Shown here: positions 44,592-53,307 of the stretch, piece after piece | How the letters are laid out: each line of letters opens with the position of its first letter | Position numbering within the stretch: the stretch's first letter is position 1 | From: Bacteroidota bacterium | GTDB lineage: Bacteria > Bacteroidota > Bacteroidia > Chitinophagales > Chitinophagaceae | Reading direction: 5' to 3' | DNA length: 59,000 bases | Assembly (NCBI GenBank): GCA_030706605.1 | Contig: JAUZOE010000023.1 | Location: 1-59,000, forward strand | Translations under genes and position numbers: made by a program | The notes under the pieces: model-generated | The model's database searches: none | Told to the model about the DNA's origin: nothing | Seen by the model: only the letters and a program-made list of their open reading frames with translations

Positions 44592-44627
44592 TTTTAATTG
44601 ATAATTGCTCCATTTTAAAAAAATATT

Positions 44628-44665
44628 AAAAAATAGCACATCTTTTTTGTGCTATTTTTTTGTTT
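44628..44665 (+). terminator. Terminator after the helicase gene
   Basis: A 12-bp stem (AAAAAATAGCAC with GTGCTATTTTTT, 9-nt loop) is followed by more T. It lies 37 bp after the helicase stop codon. Confidence 0.8.
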
Positions 44666-44726
44666 TAAATATTTTATTTTTATACCAAATTGTAAAATCC
44701 AGGCAATCAAATTAACTCATTAAAAT

Positions 44727-45338
44727 ATGGGAAATAAAATTAAACAGGTAGATGAATACATTTCAAAATCTGCAAATTTTGCCAAACCTATTTTAATTCA
44801 TCTGAGAGAACTGGTTCATACAGGATGTCCAAAGGTTGAAGAAACCATTAAATGGGGATTCCCTAATTTTAGTTATAAAGGAATGATGTGCAGCATGGCA
44901 TCTTTTAAAAATCACTGTTCCTTTGGTTTTTGGAAAGCTGAATTAATGAAAGATGCGGAAACATTAAAAGCCAATAACAAAAATGCAATGGGTCACGCAG
45001 GAAAAATTAAAAAACTTAGCGAACTTCCAACTGACAAAGTAATCATTGGCCTCATAAAGGAAGCCGTGAAACTCAATGAAAATGGAATAAAATTACCTGA
45101 AAGAAAAAAAAATAAAGAAAAGCCTGAAATTATTGTGCCTGAAGCTTTAAAAAAAGAATTAGTAAAATATAAAAGAGCAAGCAACATATTCAACAATTTT
45201 AGTCCATCACATAAGAGAGAATACATCGAATGGATCGACGAAGCCAAAACTGAAGAAACAAGAAACAAAAGGATACTTACTACGATTGAATGGCTGACTG
45301 AAGGAAAAGTACTAAACTGGAAATATATCAGAAAATAA
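44727..45338 (+). CDS. DUF1801 / YdeI-OmpD-associated protein
   Basis: The 203-residue product has an N-terminal DUF1801 domain (VDEYISKSANFAKPILIHLREL, shown in parts: VDEYISKS and PILIHLREL, then VEETIKWGFPNFSYKGMMCS). Its C-terminal segment has the YdeI/OmpD-associated pattern (PEALKKEL, FNNFSPSHKREYIEWIDEAK, then RIL-TIEWL). These proteins are widespread and small, with a fold related to frataxin or iron-binding proteins. The biochemical role is unresolved. The gene converges with the threonine aldolase gene. Confidence 0.85.
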   Translation: MGNKIKQVDEYISKSANFAKPILIHLRELVHTGCPKVEETIKWGFPNFSYKGMMCSMASFKNHCSFGFWKAELMKDAETLKANNKNAMGHAGKIKKLSELPTDKVIIGLIKEAVKLNENGIKLPERKKNKEKPEIIVPEALKKELVKYKRASNIFNNFSPSHKREYIEWIDEAKTEETRNKRILTTIEWLTEGKVLNWKYIRK

Positions 45339-45430
45339 TTGCCAGCCAGATTTTGCTAATCCTGAATAAATTTATTGCAAAGCAAAAAATTTAAAACCTT
45401 AAACCAGTTTATTTTTATATTTCTTGGGTA

Positions 45431-46444
45431 TCATAGCGTTCCTATAACTCTTATCGTTTCTTTTACCATTTCCTCATTTACACCCAGATGAAAAACCATT
45501 CTTATTTGTGTAGAAGAAATAGCCATAACATGTATGTTGTGTTTTTCAAAGGCTTCAGCCAAAGATTTTGCTGTATAACTGTCTTTTACTTCAAAAATGA
45601 GAATATTTGTTTCTACCGGCATCATTTTACCAATAAAATCTTTCTTTAATAATGCGTCTGCGATCTTTTTTGCATGAAGGTGGTCTTCAGCAAGGCGATC
45701 AATATTGTGCTCGATAGCAAAAATCCCTGCGGCCGCCAGGTAGCCTGTTTGTCTCATTCCACCACCAAAAACTTTTCTGATTCTTCTTGCTTTTTGAATA
45801 AATTCTTTTTTGCCCAGCAAAACACTGCCCACTGGAGCCCCCAAACCTTTACTAAGGCAAATGGAGATACTATCAAAAATTTCTCCATACTCTTTTGGCT
45901 TTCCTCCCCTCTCTACAAGAGCATTAAACAAACGGGCACCATCTAAATGTAACTTTAGGTTATTTTTTAGACATACTTCTTTAATTTTTTGAATTTCATT
46001 TAATTCATAACAACTTCCTCCACCTCTGTTACTGGTATTTTCAAGGCATACCAACCGGGTTTGGGCTTTATGAATATCATTTGAATTGATTGCTTCCATT
46101 ACCTGTAAATCAGTAATTCTCCCCCTGTCGCCAACTAAGGTTTTAACCTGGCAACCTGAATTAAATGCGATTCCGCCGCCTTCATAAATATAAACATGGC
46201 TTAAAGTTTCACAAATTACCTCGTCACCTGGTTGAGTATGGCATTTTATCGCTATTTGATTGGTCATGGTGCCACTGGGGCAAAATACTGCTGCGTCCAT
46301 TCCAAACATATCTGCCAACATATTTTCCAATTTATTTGTAGCAGGGTCTTCGTGAAACACATCGTCCCCGACTAAAGTATTGAACATAAAATTCAACATA
46401 GCGGGGGACGGTTTTGTAAAGGTGTCTGACCTAAATTCTATCAT
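45431..46444 (-). CDS. ltaE: Low-specificity L-threonine aldolase
   Basis: The 337-residue PLP enzyme of fold type I cleaves L-threonine or L-allo-threonine into glycine and acetaldehyde. The N-terminus FRSDTFTKPSPAML is typical, with GDDVFHEDPATN and FCPSGTMTNQIAI following. The cofactor-binding segment LHLDGARLFNALVE and the PLP lysine in SICLSKGLGAPVGSVL are clear. Length is normal. It lies divergent from rpoD. Confidence 0.93.
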   Translation of the reverse strand: MIEFRSDTFTKPSPAMLNFMFNTLVGDDVFHEDPATNKLENMLADMFGMDAAVFCPSGTMTNQIAIKCHTQPGDEVICETLSHVYIYEGGGIAFNSGCQVKTLVGDRGRITDLQVMEAINSNDIHKAQTRLVCLENTSNRGGGSCYELNEIQKIKEVCLKNNLKLHLDGARLFNALVERGGKPKEYGEIFDSISICLSKGLGAPVGSVLLGKKEFIQKARRIRKVFGGGMRQTGYLAAAGIFAIEHNIDRLAEDHLHAKKIADALLKKDFIGKMMPVETNILIFEVKDSYTAKSLAEAFEKHNIHVMAISSTQIRMVFHLGVNEEMVKETIRVIGTL

Positions 46445-46749
46445 TTTATAAAAGTAGAGGATTCTTCATTTATTTGTTAATAATGAAAACATTAAATTTA
46501 TTTTTACATTTTCGCTTAAGCGTTTTAACAACAGGTTATTAAAATGCAATTTCAATTTGTTAAAAGCGGGATAATAAACTAAAATATTGAATCACAATAA
46601 TTTTAATAGTCAAAAAGCTATGAAATCCCAATTATGCGTTGTAAATTTGCAAATGTTTTAAAGATTTCGGACTTAACATTTCTTTTGTAACATTTCCCCA
46701 ATCATTACTGTCTTAAAAGTGCTTAATAACTATTTAACAATAAAAAAAC
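46445..46749. other. Divergent region between ltaE and rpoD
   Basis: About 305 bp of AT-rich DNA that must carry both promoters. One -7 element for rpoD is visible at 46642-46649. Nothing else was recognised. Confidence 0.5.
46642..46649 (+). promoter_or_regulatory. -7 element for rpoD
   Basis: TAAATTTG is an exact TAnnTTTG match, 100 bp upstream of the rpoD ATG. Confidence 0.5.
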
Positions 46750-47607
46750 ATGAGGCAACTTAAAATTGCTACACAGATTACCAACCGAGATTCGCAAGCG
46801 GTTGAAAAATATCTGCAGGAAATTTCAAAAATTGGGATGATTACCCCGGAGGAGGAAACTATTTTAGCACAGAAAATTAAAATGGGCGACCAAAGAGCTT
46901 TAGAGCGTCTTACAACAGCCAATCTACGTTTCGTAGTTTCAGTTGCAAAACAGTACCAGCACCAGGGATTATCATTAAGTGATCTAATTAACGAGGGTAA
47001 TCTCGGATTAATTAAAGCGGCACAACGCTTTGATGAAACTAAAGGTTTCAAATTTATTTCGTACGCTGTGTGGTGGATTCGCCAATCTATACTACAGGCG
47101 TTGGCAGAGCAGGGCAGATTAGTCCGCTTGCCACAAAACAAAATTGGCACTTATAATAAAGCTAATAAAGCTTATATGGCTTTTGAACAGGAACATGAAA
47201 GAGAACCTTCTACTGAAGAACTCTCTGAAATTCTTGAAATGAGTGAAACAGAAATTAATAATATTTTCCAAAGTAATACCCGCCATACATCATTAGATGC
47301 ACCTGTACATGAGGCAGAAGATGTAGCAATGGGAGATCTTTTAAAAGGACCTGGGGAAACTGATGAAGATGTAATGCATGATTCATTGAAAGATGAAATT
47401 CGCCGTGTTTTAAAATCACTTAGTCCACGCGAAGCAGAAATTGTAAATGCCTATTTTGGGCTTGATGGTGAAAATGGTGTAACCATTGAACAAATTGGTC
47501 AAAAATACGATCTGACAAAAGAACGCATTCGCCAGATTAAGGAAAGAGCTATCAAGCGTTTGCAGAAAGCAAGATACAGCAGTGCATTAAAAGCCTATTT
47601 AGGATAA
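46750..47607 (+). CDS. rpoD: Housekeeping sigma-70 factor
   Basis: The 285-residue protein is the short Bacteroidota primary sigma factor, without region 1.1. Region 1.2 begins VEKYLQEISKIGMITPEEE. Region 2 shows LRFVVSVAKQYQHQGLSLSDLINEGNLG (core binding; read in parts) and FKFISYAVWWIRQSILQAL (-7 melting and recognition). Region 3 follows. Region 4.2 is VTIEQIGQKYDLTKERIRQIKERAI. It should direct transcription from the TAnnTTTG promoters seen throughout the window. A terminator lies 31 bp after the stop. Confidence 0.95.
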   Translation: MRQLKIATQITNRDSQAVEKYLQEISKIGMITPEEETILAQKIKMGDQRALERLTTANLRFVVSVAKQYQHQGLSLSDLINEGNLGLIKAAQRFDETKGFKFISYAVWWIRQSILQALAEQGRLVRLPQNKIGTYNKANKAYMAFEQEHEREPSTEELSEILEMSETEINNIFQSNTRHTSLDAPVHEAEDVAMGDLLKGPGETDEDVMHDSLKDEIRRVLKSLSPREAEIVNAYFGLDGENGVTIEQIGQKYDLTKERIRQIKERAIKRLQKARYSSALKAYLG

Positions 47608-47956
47608 AATAAAATCATTTAAGCTTTTCTAAAAAATTAAAGAGCTGTCCGATAGTCGCGACAGCTCTTTTTATGCCTTCTATATTTTTACTCTAATAGT
47701 TGCAGCATCAAAGTCGATAAATATTACCATAAAGGGCTAGAGGAAATAAACTTTTATTCAGAAGATTAAGAAAACAAATTTCCTCTACAAAATTTATCAG
47801 AAAATTATTACAATCATTTTAACAGATATTCAAACAAACGAGAAGTAGCAATTTTTTAAAAAAATCCATATAAAAAACAGAAAAAATTTGAATACCCTTC
47901 GCTAAATTATCTGAAAAAGATACAATATTGATTTCAGTACCCTAAAACTGGTCACA
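47608..47956. other. Convergent intergenic region between rpoD and the sensor kinase
   Basis: About 350 bp holding the rpoD terminator at the left. The rest is very AT-rich with no gene, repeat or second terminator recognised. Confidence 0.5.
47639..47673 (+). terminator. rpoD terminator
   Basis: A perfect 11-bp stem (AAAGAGCTGTC with GACAGCTCTTT, 10-nt loop) is followed by TTAT. It lies about 30 bp after the rpoD stop codon. Confidence 0.85.
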
Positions 47957-50900
47957 TCAGGATACAGCACAAACCGGAACAGCCACTTTAAGCGTACAGC
48001 CCTTTCCGGGCGCGGAAACTACATTCATATTTCCCGAATAAAACATTACCCTGTTATTAATATTTTTCAGGCCGATACCGCTTACTTTTTCCAAAACATC
48101 AAACCCTACGCCATTATCATTTATAGATAAAACGAGGTTATTATTTTCCTTTTTAAGACGGATTATAACATTGGTCGCGTTGGCATATTTGAAAATATTG
48201 TTAAGTTGTTCCTGTACAATGCGATAAAACATGAGCTCTACGTTTTTGTCAATATCCTGGGTTTTATACTTTTCATCAACCGACAATTGTACCTTTAATT
48301 TATTAATTAATTTTGCATCATTGACCAGTCCCTCCAATGCTTCTTCCAGGCCTATGTTTCCTAGTGATGGCGCTACTAATGAATGGGACAATTTGCGTAA
48401 TTCATCCATTGCCAGGTTTACATAATCATAGCTTTTACCCAACAGATCTTCTTCTGGTAAATCCCTTGAAGACTTTAACATACCAAGATATATTTTTACG
48501 GTAGCTAGTATCTGGTTAATATTATCATGAAGTTCCTTTCCTAATTCATTTTTTTCTTTTTCCTGGGACTCAATGGCAACACCCATTATCAATTGTTGCT
48601 GTTTTAATCTTTGTTCAGACAATTCTTTTTCAAGAATTTTTTTATCTGTTAAATCGGTCATAGCGCCAATCATTCGCGAAGGGTTACCCTGTTCATCAAA
48701 CAGTACAAATGCACGATCGTAAACATCTCTATATGAGCCATCAGCTGCACGAAGGCGATATTCATCCTGACAATATTCAAGTTTATTTTCAAGGCAATTT
48801 TTTATGTTCATTATGAATTTCTCTTTATCATCAGGATGGATATTCTCTAACAACCAGTCATGATTATTTTTTACCTGTTTTTTTGAATAACCATATAAAT
48901 TAATGAACATATCATTGCGGGTTACGATATTAGTATTCAAATCCCATTCCCATATAACATCCTTTGTAGCTTTACTCACAATTTCGTAGCGAAGCAAGCT
49001 TTCTTTCAGATTTTCTTCTGTTTTTCTTCGTTCTGTAACATCTCGGGTCACGCCTAAAAGTGAAATAATTTGTCCTTCATCATTTAATAAGGGGACCGTA
49101 TGCATTTCCAACCAACGTCTAGTACCCTTCAACCCTGTTATTTCAAATTCCATTTCACCCGGCATCCCTTCAAATACATTTTCGATCAATTTATTAAATT
49201 GTTCTCTGTAAATGCTATCCACTATTCCGAGTACTGATTTCCCTTTTACTTGCTGGAGGCTGTCTGCTTCTATCATAGTAAGTCCTGCAGGGTTCATGTC
49301 TTGTAAAGTTCCATTTCTATCCAATAACTTTACACATTCCGGCTCCGCGTGTATAATGGTACGAAGATAATTTTCACTTTTTGCGAGTGCTTTTTCTACT
49401 CTTTTTCTTTCGGTGAGGTCATGAATTGATCCTATCAGGCGTAAACAATTACCCGCGTCATCAAAAATAGGAACAATACTTACTTCGCCAATAAGTTTAC
49501 CGGCTGGATAATCAGAAGTTTCTTCCCAACGAACAATTTCTTTAGTACGAATGGCTTCTTTGTAATTCTGGATTACACTATCCAATAATTCTTTAGGAAT
49601 GACATCAAAAACATTTTTACCAACTACCTGGCTATAATCGAGACCAGTGGTTTTTACAAATGCAGGGTTTACCGAAGAATACCGAAAATTTTCATCTTCT
49701 TCGACATCTAAAACAAAAATAATATCTGCAACAGAATTAAATATTGACCGCAGTTGATTTTCCTTTATAGTTAATTCTTCTGTTCGGTCTTTTACTTTCT
49801 GCTCCAGTTCACGGTTCAATTGTTTTATTTCATCTTCCAATATTTTTCGTTCAGTAATATCTGAACGAATAGCAACAAATTGATACGGCTTGCCATGCTC
49901 GTCCATAAAAGGCACAATTGTCGTATCCAGCCAGAAAGAAGTTCCGTCCTTGGCTTTATTTTTCATTTCGCCTTTCCATACTTCTCCATTATGTATGGTC
50001 ACCCATAGATCACGCATAAATTCAGTAGTGTGATAACCGGAATTAATAATACGATGATCCTGCCCTATCAATTCCTCCCGTGTGTATTGAGTAATTTTAC
50101 AAAAATTATCATTTACCTGCCTGATAATTCCATTCTTATCGGTAATTACCAGGATGGATGATTCATCCAATGCATACCTGTAATCAGATGTATCTTTTAA
50201 ACTATTGTTAAGCGCTTCTTCGATCTTATTCCTTTTTCGGGAATTATTATAAATCATTCTAAGAGCTATTAATAATAGCAAGAAAGCAATAACCTGGAAT
50301 AGTGTAAAAAGTTTTGATGAGTTTTGAATACTTAATTCACTAATCAATTTGTTTTTGGCAACACGATAATTTTCTTCCTGCTCCATTTCATTTACTAAAG
50401 AATGAACATTCTTTAGTAAAAGTTTTTCCCTGCTTCCCAGCATTTCTTTTCTTGCCGATTCAAAACCTTCCTCTCTTCGAATTGCTACTAATTCATTTTG
50501 AAATTTGATATAAGATTTAAGATACCTCCCAAGAGAATCTATTCTTTGATTCAGGTCAGCATTATTTCTTGACAACTTACTGAGCCGTGCAATTACAAGA
50601 TCTGTTTTTGCTGAAAGAGGAGCTATAAAAGAAGAATCATTTTCACTGCCAGTTATAATATAATTCATTACCCCACTTTGTATTTCATCAGATATGGAAT
50701 TTAATTGTTCCATGAGAAAAACAACCTGGTGAGTCTGCTCCTCACTTTTATATGTTTCGGCAGCCTTTTCATTGTTCTTATTAACGGCAAAAAACAGGCA
50801 ACTGCGAAACAGAATGAGCGCCACAAAGAAAATGGTTATTTTTTTTACAAAAGATAACTGGAGAAACCCAAGTTCTTGTCTGAAAAAAATACTTATAGAT

Positions 50901-51514
50901 AATATAGTAAATAACAATGCCGCTTCCATAGAAGTGGGAACACTCAACTGAATCGCTTTTAAAAAGCTAATACCAAAAAGATTATTTAGTACTACTAATA
51001 TAGTCCCGGGAATCATTACAACCAGCATGGAATATATGATCCAATTATATTTTCTCCTGCCAAGCATTAGGAAAATAAGACCCAATAGTGTAAAATTCAA
51101 GGATCCAATCAGGCTCATCTGATCAGAAAAATAAGAATTATGAATGCCGGATGTTTTACCCCACATGAGTTCATCGATTCCTAAATGCCAATTTAAAATA
51201 TATTGAGAGAAGGAAAGTAAACCGACAATCAAAATAACCCATGAACAAATGATCCTAATCATTTTGGGTTGCAACCTGTTCGTGTTCTTAACTTCCAACA
51301 GGTAAAGATTTAATCCGCTAAGTATAAAACAAAGAGCAGTGTCGAACCGCATGATGACGCCTGAAAAAGGGAATATCCTTTTTAGGAGAAAAAGATTAAA
51401 AGTCCAATCAACCAATGCAATACTGCCTGCAATAATAATTATAAAACTTGCAGTCCTGCTAATAAGAAGAGACGTACCCTTCAGGTTTTTCATTGTTTTC
51501 ATTGGTTTAGCCAA
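47957..51514 (-). CDS. Membrane-bound multi-PAS sensor histidine kinase (HisKA_3 type)
   Basis: The 1185-residue protein begins with about seven hydrophobic segments (to about residue 245), then a periplasmic helical domain resembling CHASE3 (QTHQVVFLMEQLNSISDEIQ), then another membrane helix. Four PAS domains follow, starting near ESSILVITDKNGIIRQVND, FNSVADIIFVLDVEED, HAEPECVKLLDRNG and ATKDVIWEWDLNTN, each with PAC-type ends such as GSIHDLTERK. The transmitter has ELGKELHDNINQILATVKI, with the phosphorylated histidine, and the ATPase box DNGVGFDVLE with GIGLKNINNR. NarL-type kinases of this group pair with LuxR-type regulators, but no regulator gene is adjacent. The signal is unknown; the PAS domains could sense redox state or small ligands. 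Confidence 0.9.
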   Translation of the reverse strand: MAKPMKTMKNLKGTSLLISRTASFIIIIAGSIALVDWTFNLFLLKRIFPFSGVIMRFDTALCFILSGLNLYLLEVKNTNRLQPKMIRIICSWVILIVGLLSFSQYILNWHLGIDELMWGKTSGIHNSYFSDQMSLIGSLNFTLLGLIFLMLGRRKYNWIIYSMLVVMIPGTILVVLNNLFGISFLKAIQLSVPTSMEAALLFTILSISIFFRQELGFLQLSFVKKITIFFVALILFRSCLFFAVNKNNEKAAETYKSEEQTHQVVFLMEQLNSISDEIQSGVMNYIITGSENDSSFIAPLSAKTDLVIARLSKLSRNNADLNQRIDSLGRYLKSYIKFQNELVAIRREEGFESARKEMLGSREKLLLKNVHSLVNEMEQEENYRVAKNKLISELSIQNSSKLFTLFQVIAFLLLLIALRMIYNNSRKRNKIEEALNNSLKDTSDYRYALDESSILVITDKNGIIRQVNDNFCKITQYTREELIGQDHRIINSGYHTTEFMRDLWVTIHNGEVWKGEMKNKAKDGTSFWLDTTIVPFMDEHGKPYQFVAIRSDITERKILEDEIKQLNRELEQKVKDRTEELTIKENQLRSIFNSVADIIFVLDVEEDENFRYSSVNPAFVKTTGLDYSQVVGKNVFDVIPKELLDSVIQNYKEAIRTKEIVRWEETSDYPAGKLIGEVSIVPIFDDAGNCLRLIGSIHDLTERKRVEKALAKSENYLRTIIHAEPECVKLLDRNGTLQDMNPAGLTMIEADSLQQVKGKSVLGIVDSIYREQFNKLIENVFEGMPGEMEFEITGLKGTRRWLEMHTVPLLNDEGQIISLLGVTRDVTERRKTEENLKESLLRYEIVSKATKDVIWEWDLNTNIVTRNDMFINLYGYSKKQVKNNHDWLLENIHPDDKEKFIMNIKNCLENKLEYCQDEYRLRAADGSYRDVYDRAFVLFDEQGNPSRMIGAMTDLTDKKILEKELSEQRLKQQQLIMGVAIESQEKEKNELGKELHDNINQILATVKIYLGMLKSSRDLPEEDLLGKSYDYVNLAMDELRKLSHSLVAPSLGNIGLEEALEGLVNDAKLINKLKVQLSVDEKYKTQDIDKNVELMFYRIVQEQLNNIFKYANATNVIIRLKKENNNLVLSINDNGVGFDVLEKVSGIGLKNINNRVMFYSGNMNVVSAPGKGCTLKVAVPVCAVS

Positions 51515-51721
51515 ATTTGAAAGGATTGAATCATCGCTAAGAAAATTGACTTATTAAAAATAGAATCATCGGATTTTCAACTAAAAAAAATAATCTTGAA
51601 TAATGCACATCAGAAATTTTTTCCTGGCACTTTCTTATCAACCATTAAAGTAAATTTTATTATATTTTTTTGCGAAAAAACAGACATTAAATGGGAGAGA
51701 CAGGTGCAGGTAACACATTAG

Positions 51722-52048
51722 TTATACCCCTACATCAACGGTGTCATAAACCACTACTTTTTTCCACAAGTGTGCACAGTCTTCGATGAATTTTAAATGT
51801 ATAGGATCTGTCTGATAGATATCCTGATCTTCTTTATTTTGAAATAATAATAACCACGAAACAGAATAAGAACTGTCAATCACTTCTCGATTTGTATCTG
51901 CAGGTGCACCGATATGATAATCTTTAATAGTATGTGCCAAAGAAAGTTTTTTTAAACCTCCAATAAGCAAATTACGGTCTTCATTGCTATCAGAATTCCT
52001 TAGCCAAAAAAATACATGGTGAATAAATCCATTTTTTTCTACGATCAT
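51722..52048 (-). CDS. Dabb (stress-responsive alpha/beta-barrel) domain protein
   Basis: The 108-residue protein has the single-domain Dabb pattern: an N-terminal strand FIHHVFFWLRNSD, a KKLSLAHTIKDYHIGAPA segment, YSVSWLLLFQNKEDQDIYQ, and the C-terminal HLKFIEDCAHLWKKVVVYDT. Relatives are dimeric and include plant stress proteins and some enzymes, but the function of bacterial single-domain members is mostly unknown. It is monocistronic. Confidence 0.85.
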   Translation of the reverse strand: MIVEKNGFIHHVFFWLRNSDSNEDRNLLIGGLKKLSLAHTIKDYHIGAPADTNREVIDSSYSVSWLLLFQNKEDQDIYQTDPIHLKFIEDCAHLWKKVVVYDTVDVGV

Positions 52049-52492
52049 AATCAGGGAATTGTTTTATTTGAGTAATTAAAATTAAAGAATTATTTTTTAA
52101 ATCTATTTCCTGTTTTATAACTTGATAAATTGGGGATACCAAACTAGCCTATTTACGTGAACTACCTTTTCAGACTTACAAACTTTATCTATATTATTAC
52201 CCTGCTAAACTCAGAAAATAAAAAAAATTAATAACGATTACGAATCATGCTTTAAAATTAAAATGCGACTCATTCACTCCCATTAATTAATAAAGACACG
52301 GACAGCACATTAAGGTTATTTTATGCATTTAACGCCTTAATGACAAAAATATTTTAAACAGTAAATTAATGCGTTCAAAAGTAACAAAACGTGCACAAGA
52401 CAACACGTATAATATGCTTTATCGATTATGTTTCTTTAACAAGAGGTTATATTTGTGTTTCAAAAAAAGACATTTAGCTTCGCTTAATTTTT
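52049..52492. other. Intergenic region upstream of the secreted protein gene
   Basis: About 440 bp, AT-rich, between divergent genes. A -7 element lies at 52448-52455. An 89-codon frame at 52369-52638 overlaps the downstream gene in another frame and was rejected. Confidence 0.5.
52448..52455 (+). promoter_or_regulatory. -7 element for the secreted protein gene
   Basis: TATATTTG is an exact TAnnTTTG match ending 37 bp upstream of the ATG at 52493. Confidence 0.55.
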
Positions 52493-53200
52493 ATGCACAG
52501 ATTACTATTGACGCTGGCACTATTTTTTTCTTTGCAAAAAATCTCTTTTGCGCAGGACACATTACCAAAAATTACCGTAACACAGCTCGGAAAAAAAGTG
52601 TTAATTTCATGGACAAATCCTTACACAACTGCCACTAACATTAATATTCAAAGATCGGCAGATAGTATGAAAAATTTTAAGACTATTGGAAGTGTACTCA
52701 ATGTAAATGCAAACACCAATGGCTTCGCCGATACTAAAGAGTTTATTCCATCGCAATATTATCGTTTGTTTATTTCATTTGAAGGAGGTACTTACCTGTT
52801 TACTCAATCCCAAAAACCTGTCCTCGATACATCAAAATCTGAAGTATTGGAAAAAGTACAGGAAAAAGTTATACCGGTACCGGTGCCCGTACAAACATGG
52901 TTTATCCCGTCTAAACATGTATATACCGGCAAGGATAACAATGTAATTATCTCATTACCTGATGCTGAACATAAAAAATATTCTATTAAATTCTATGAAG
53001 AAAACGGCACTTTTCTTTTTGAATTAAAGAATATCCCTGAAAGTTTTCTCACACTTGATAAAGTCAATTTTATTCATTCCGGTCTTTTCGATTTTGAACT
53101 ATATGACAACCGGATCATCATTGAAAAGCATAAATTTTACATTCCAAAAGATGGACAACCTATGCCTGTACTGGACGTGAATGGCCATGAGATTAATTAA
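52493..53200 (+). CDS. Secreted protein with an FN3-like domain, function unknown
   Basis: The 235-residue product starts with a signal peptide (MHRLLLTLALFFSLQKISFAQ). Residues about 25-110 read as a fibronectin-III-like or beta-sandwich domain (KITVTQLGKKVLISWTNP, then NINIQRSADSMKNFKTIG, then QYYRLFISFEGGTYLF). A proline/valine linker (VIPVPVPVQTW) leads to a second beta-rich part ending KFYIPKDGQPMPVLD. No cysteine, lipobox or T9SS domain is present. It is probably periplasmic or outer-membrane associated. I cannot name a family. Confidence 0.75.
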   Translation: MHRLLLTLALFFSLQKISFAQDTLPKITVTQLGKKVLISWTNPYTTATNINIQRSADSMKNFKTIGSVLNVNANTNGFADTKEFIPSQYYRLFISFEGGTYLFTQSQKPVLDTSKSEVLEKVQEKVIPVPVPVQTWFIPSKHVYTGKDNNVIISLPDAEHKKYSIKFYEENGTFLFELKNIPESFLTLDKVNFIHSGLFDFELYDNRIIIEKHKFYIPKDGQPMPVLDVNGHEIN

Positions 53201-53307
53201 TTAATTAAGCCCTTCATTACCGAGGCAAAACCCATATGATCCTGATCAACAAAATAATAACATTGAGTTTAATTTCCCTGAATAATTTCCAAGTCATCAA
53301 TTGCCAA

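Noticed and set aside
52369-52638. 89-codon plus-strand frame overlapping the start of the secreted protein gene
   Set aside because: It overlaps the well-supported signal-peptide gene in another frame and has no domain.
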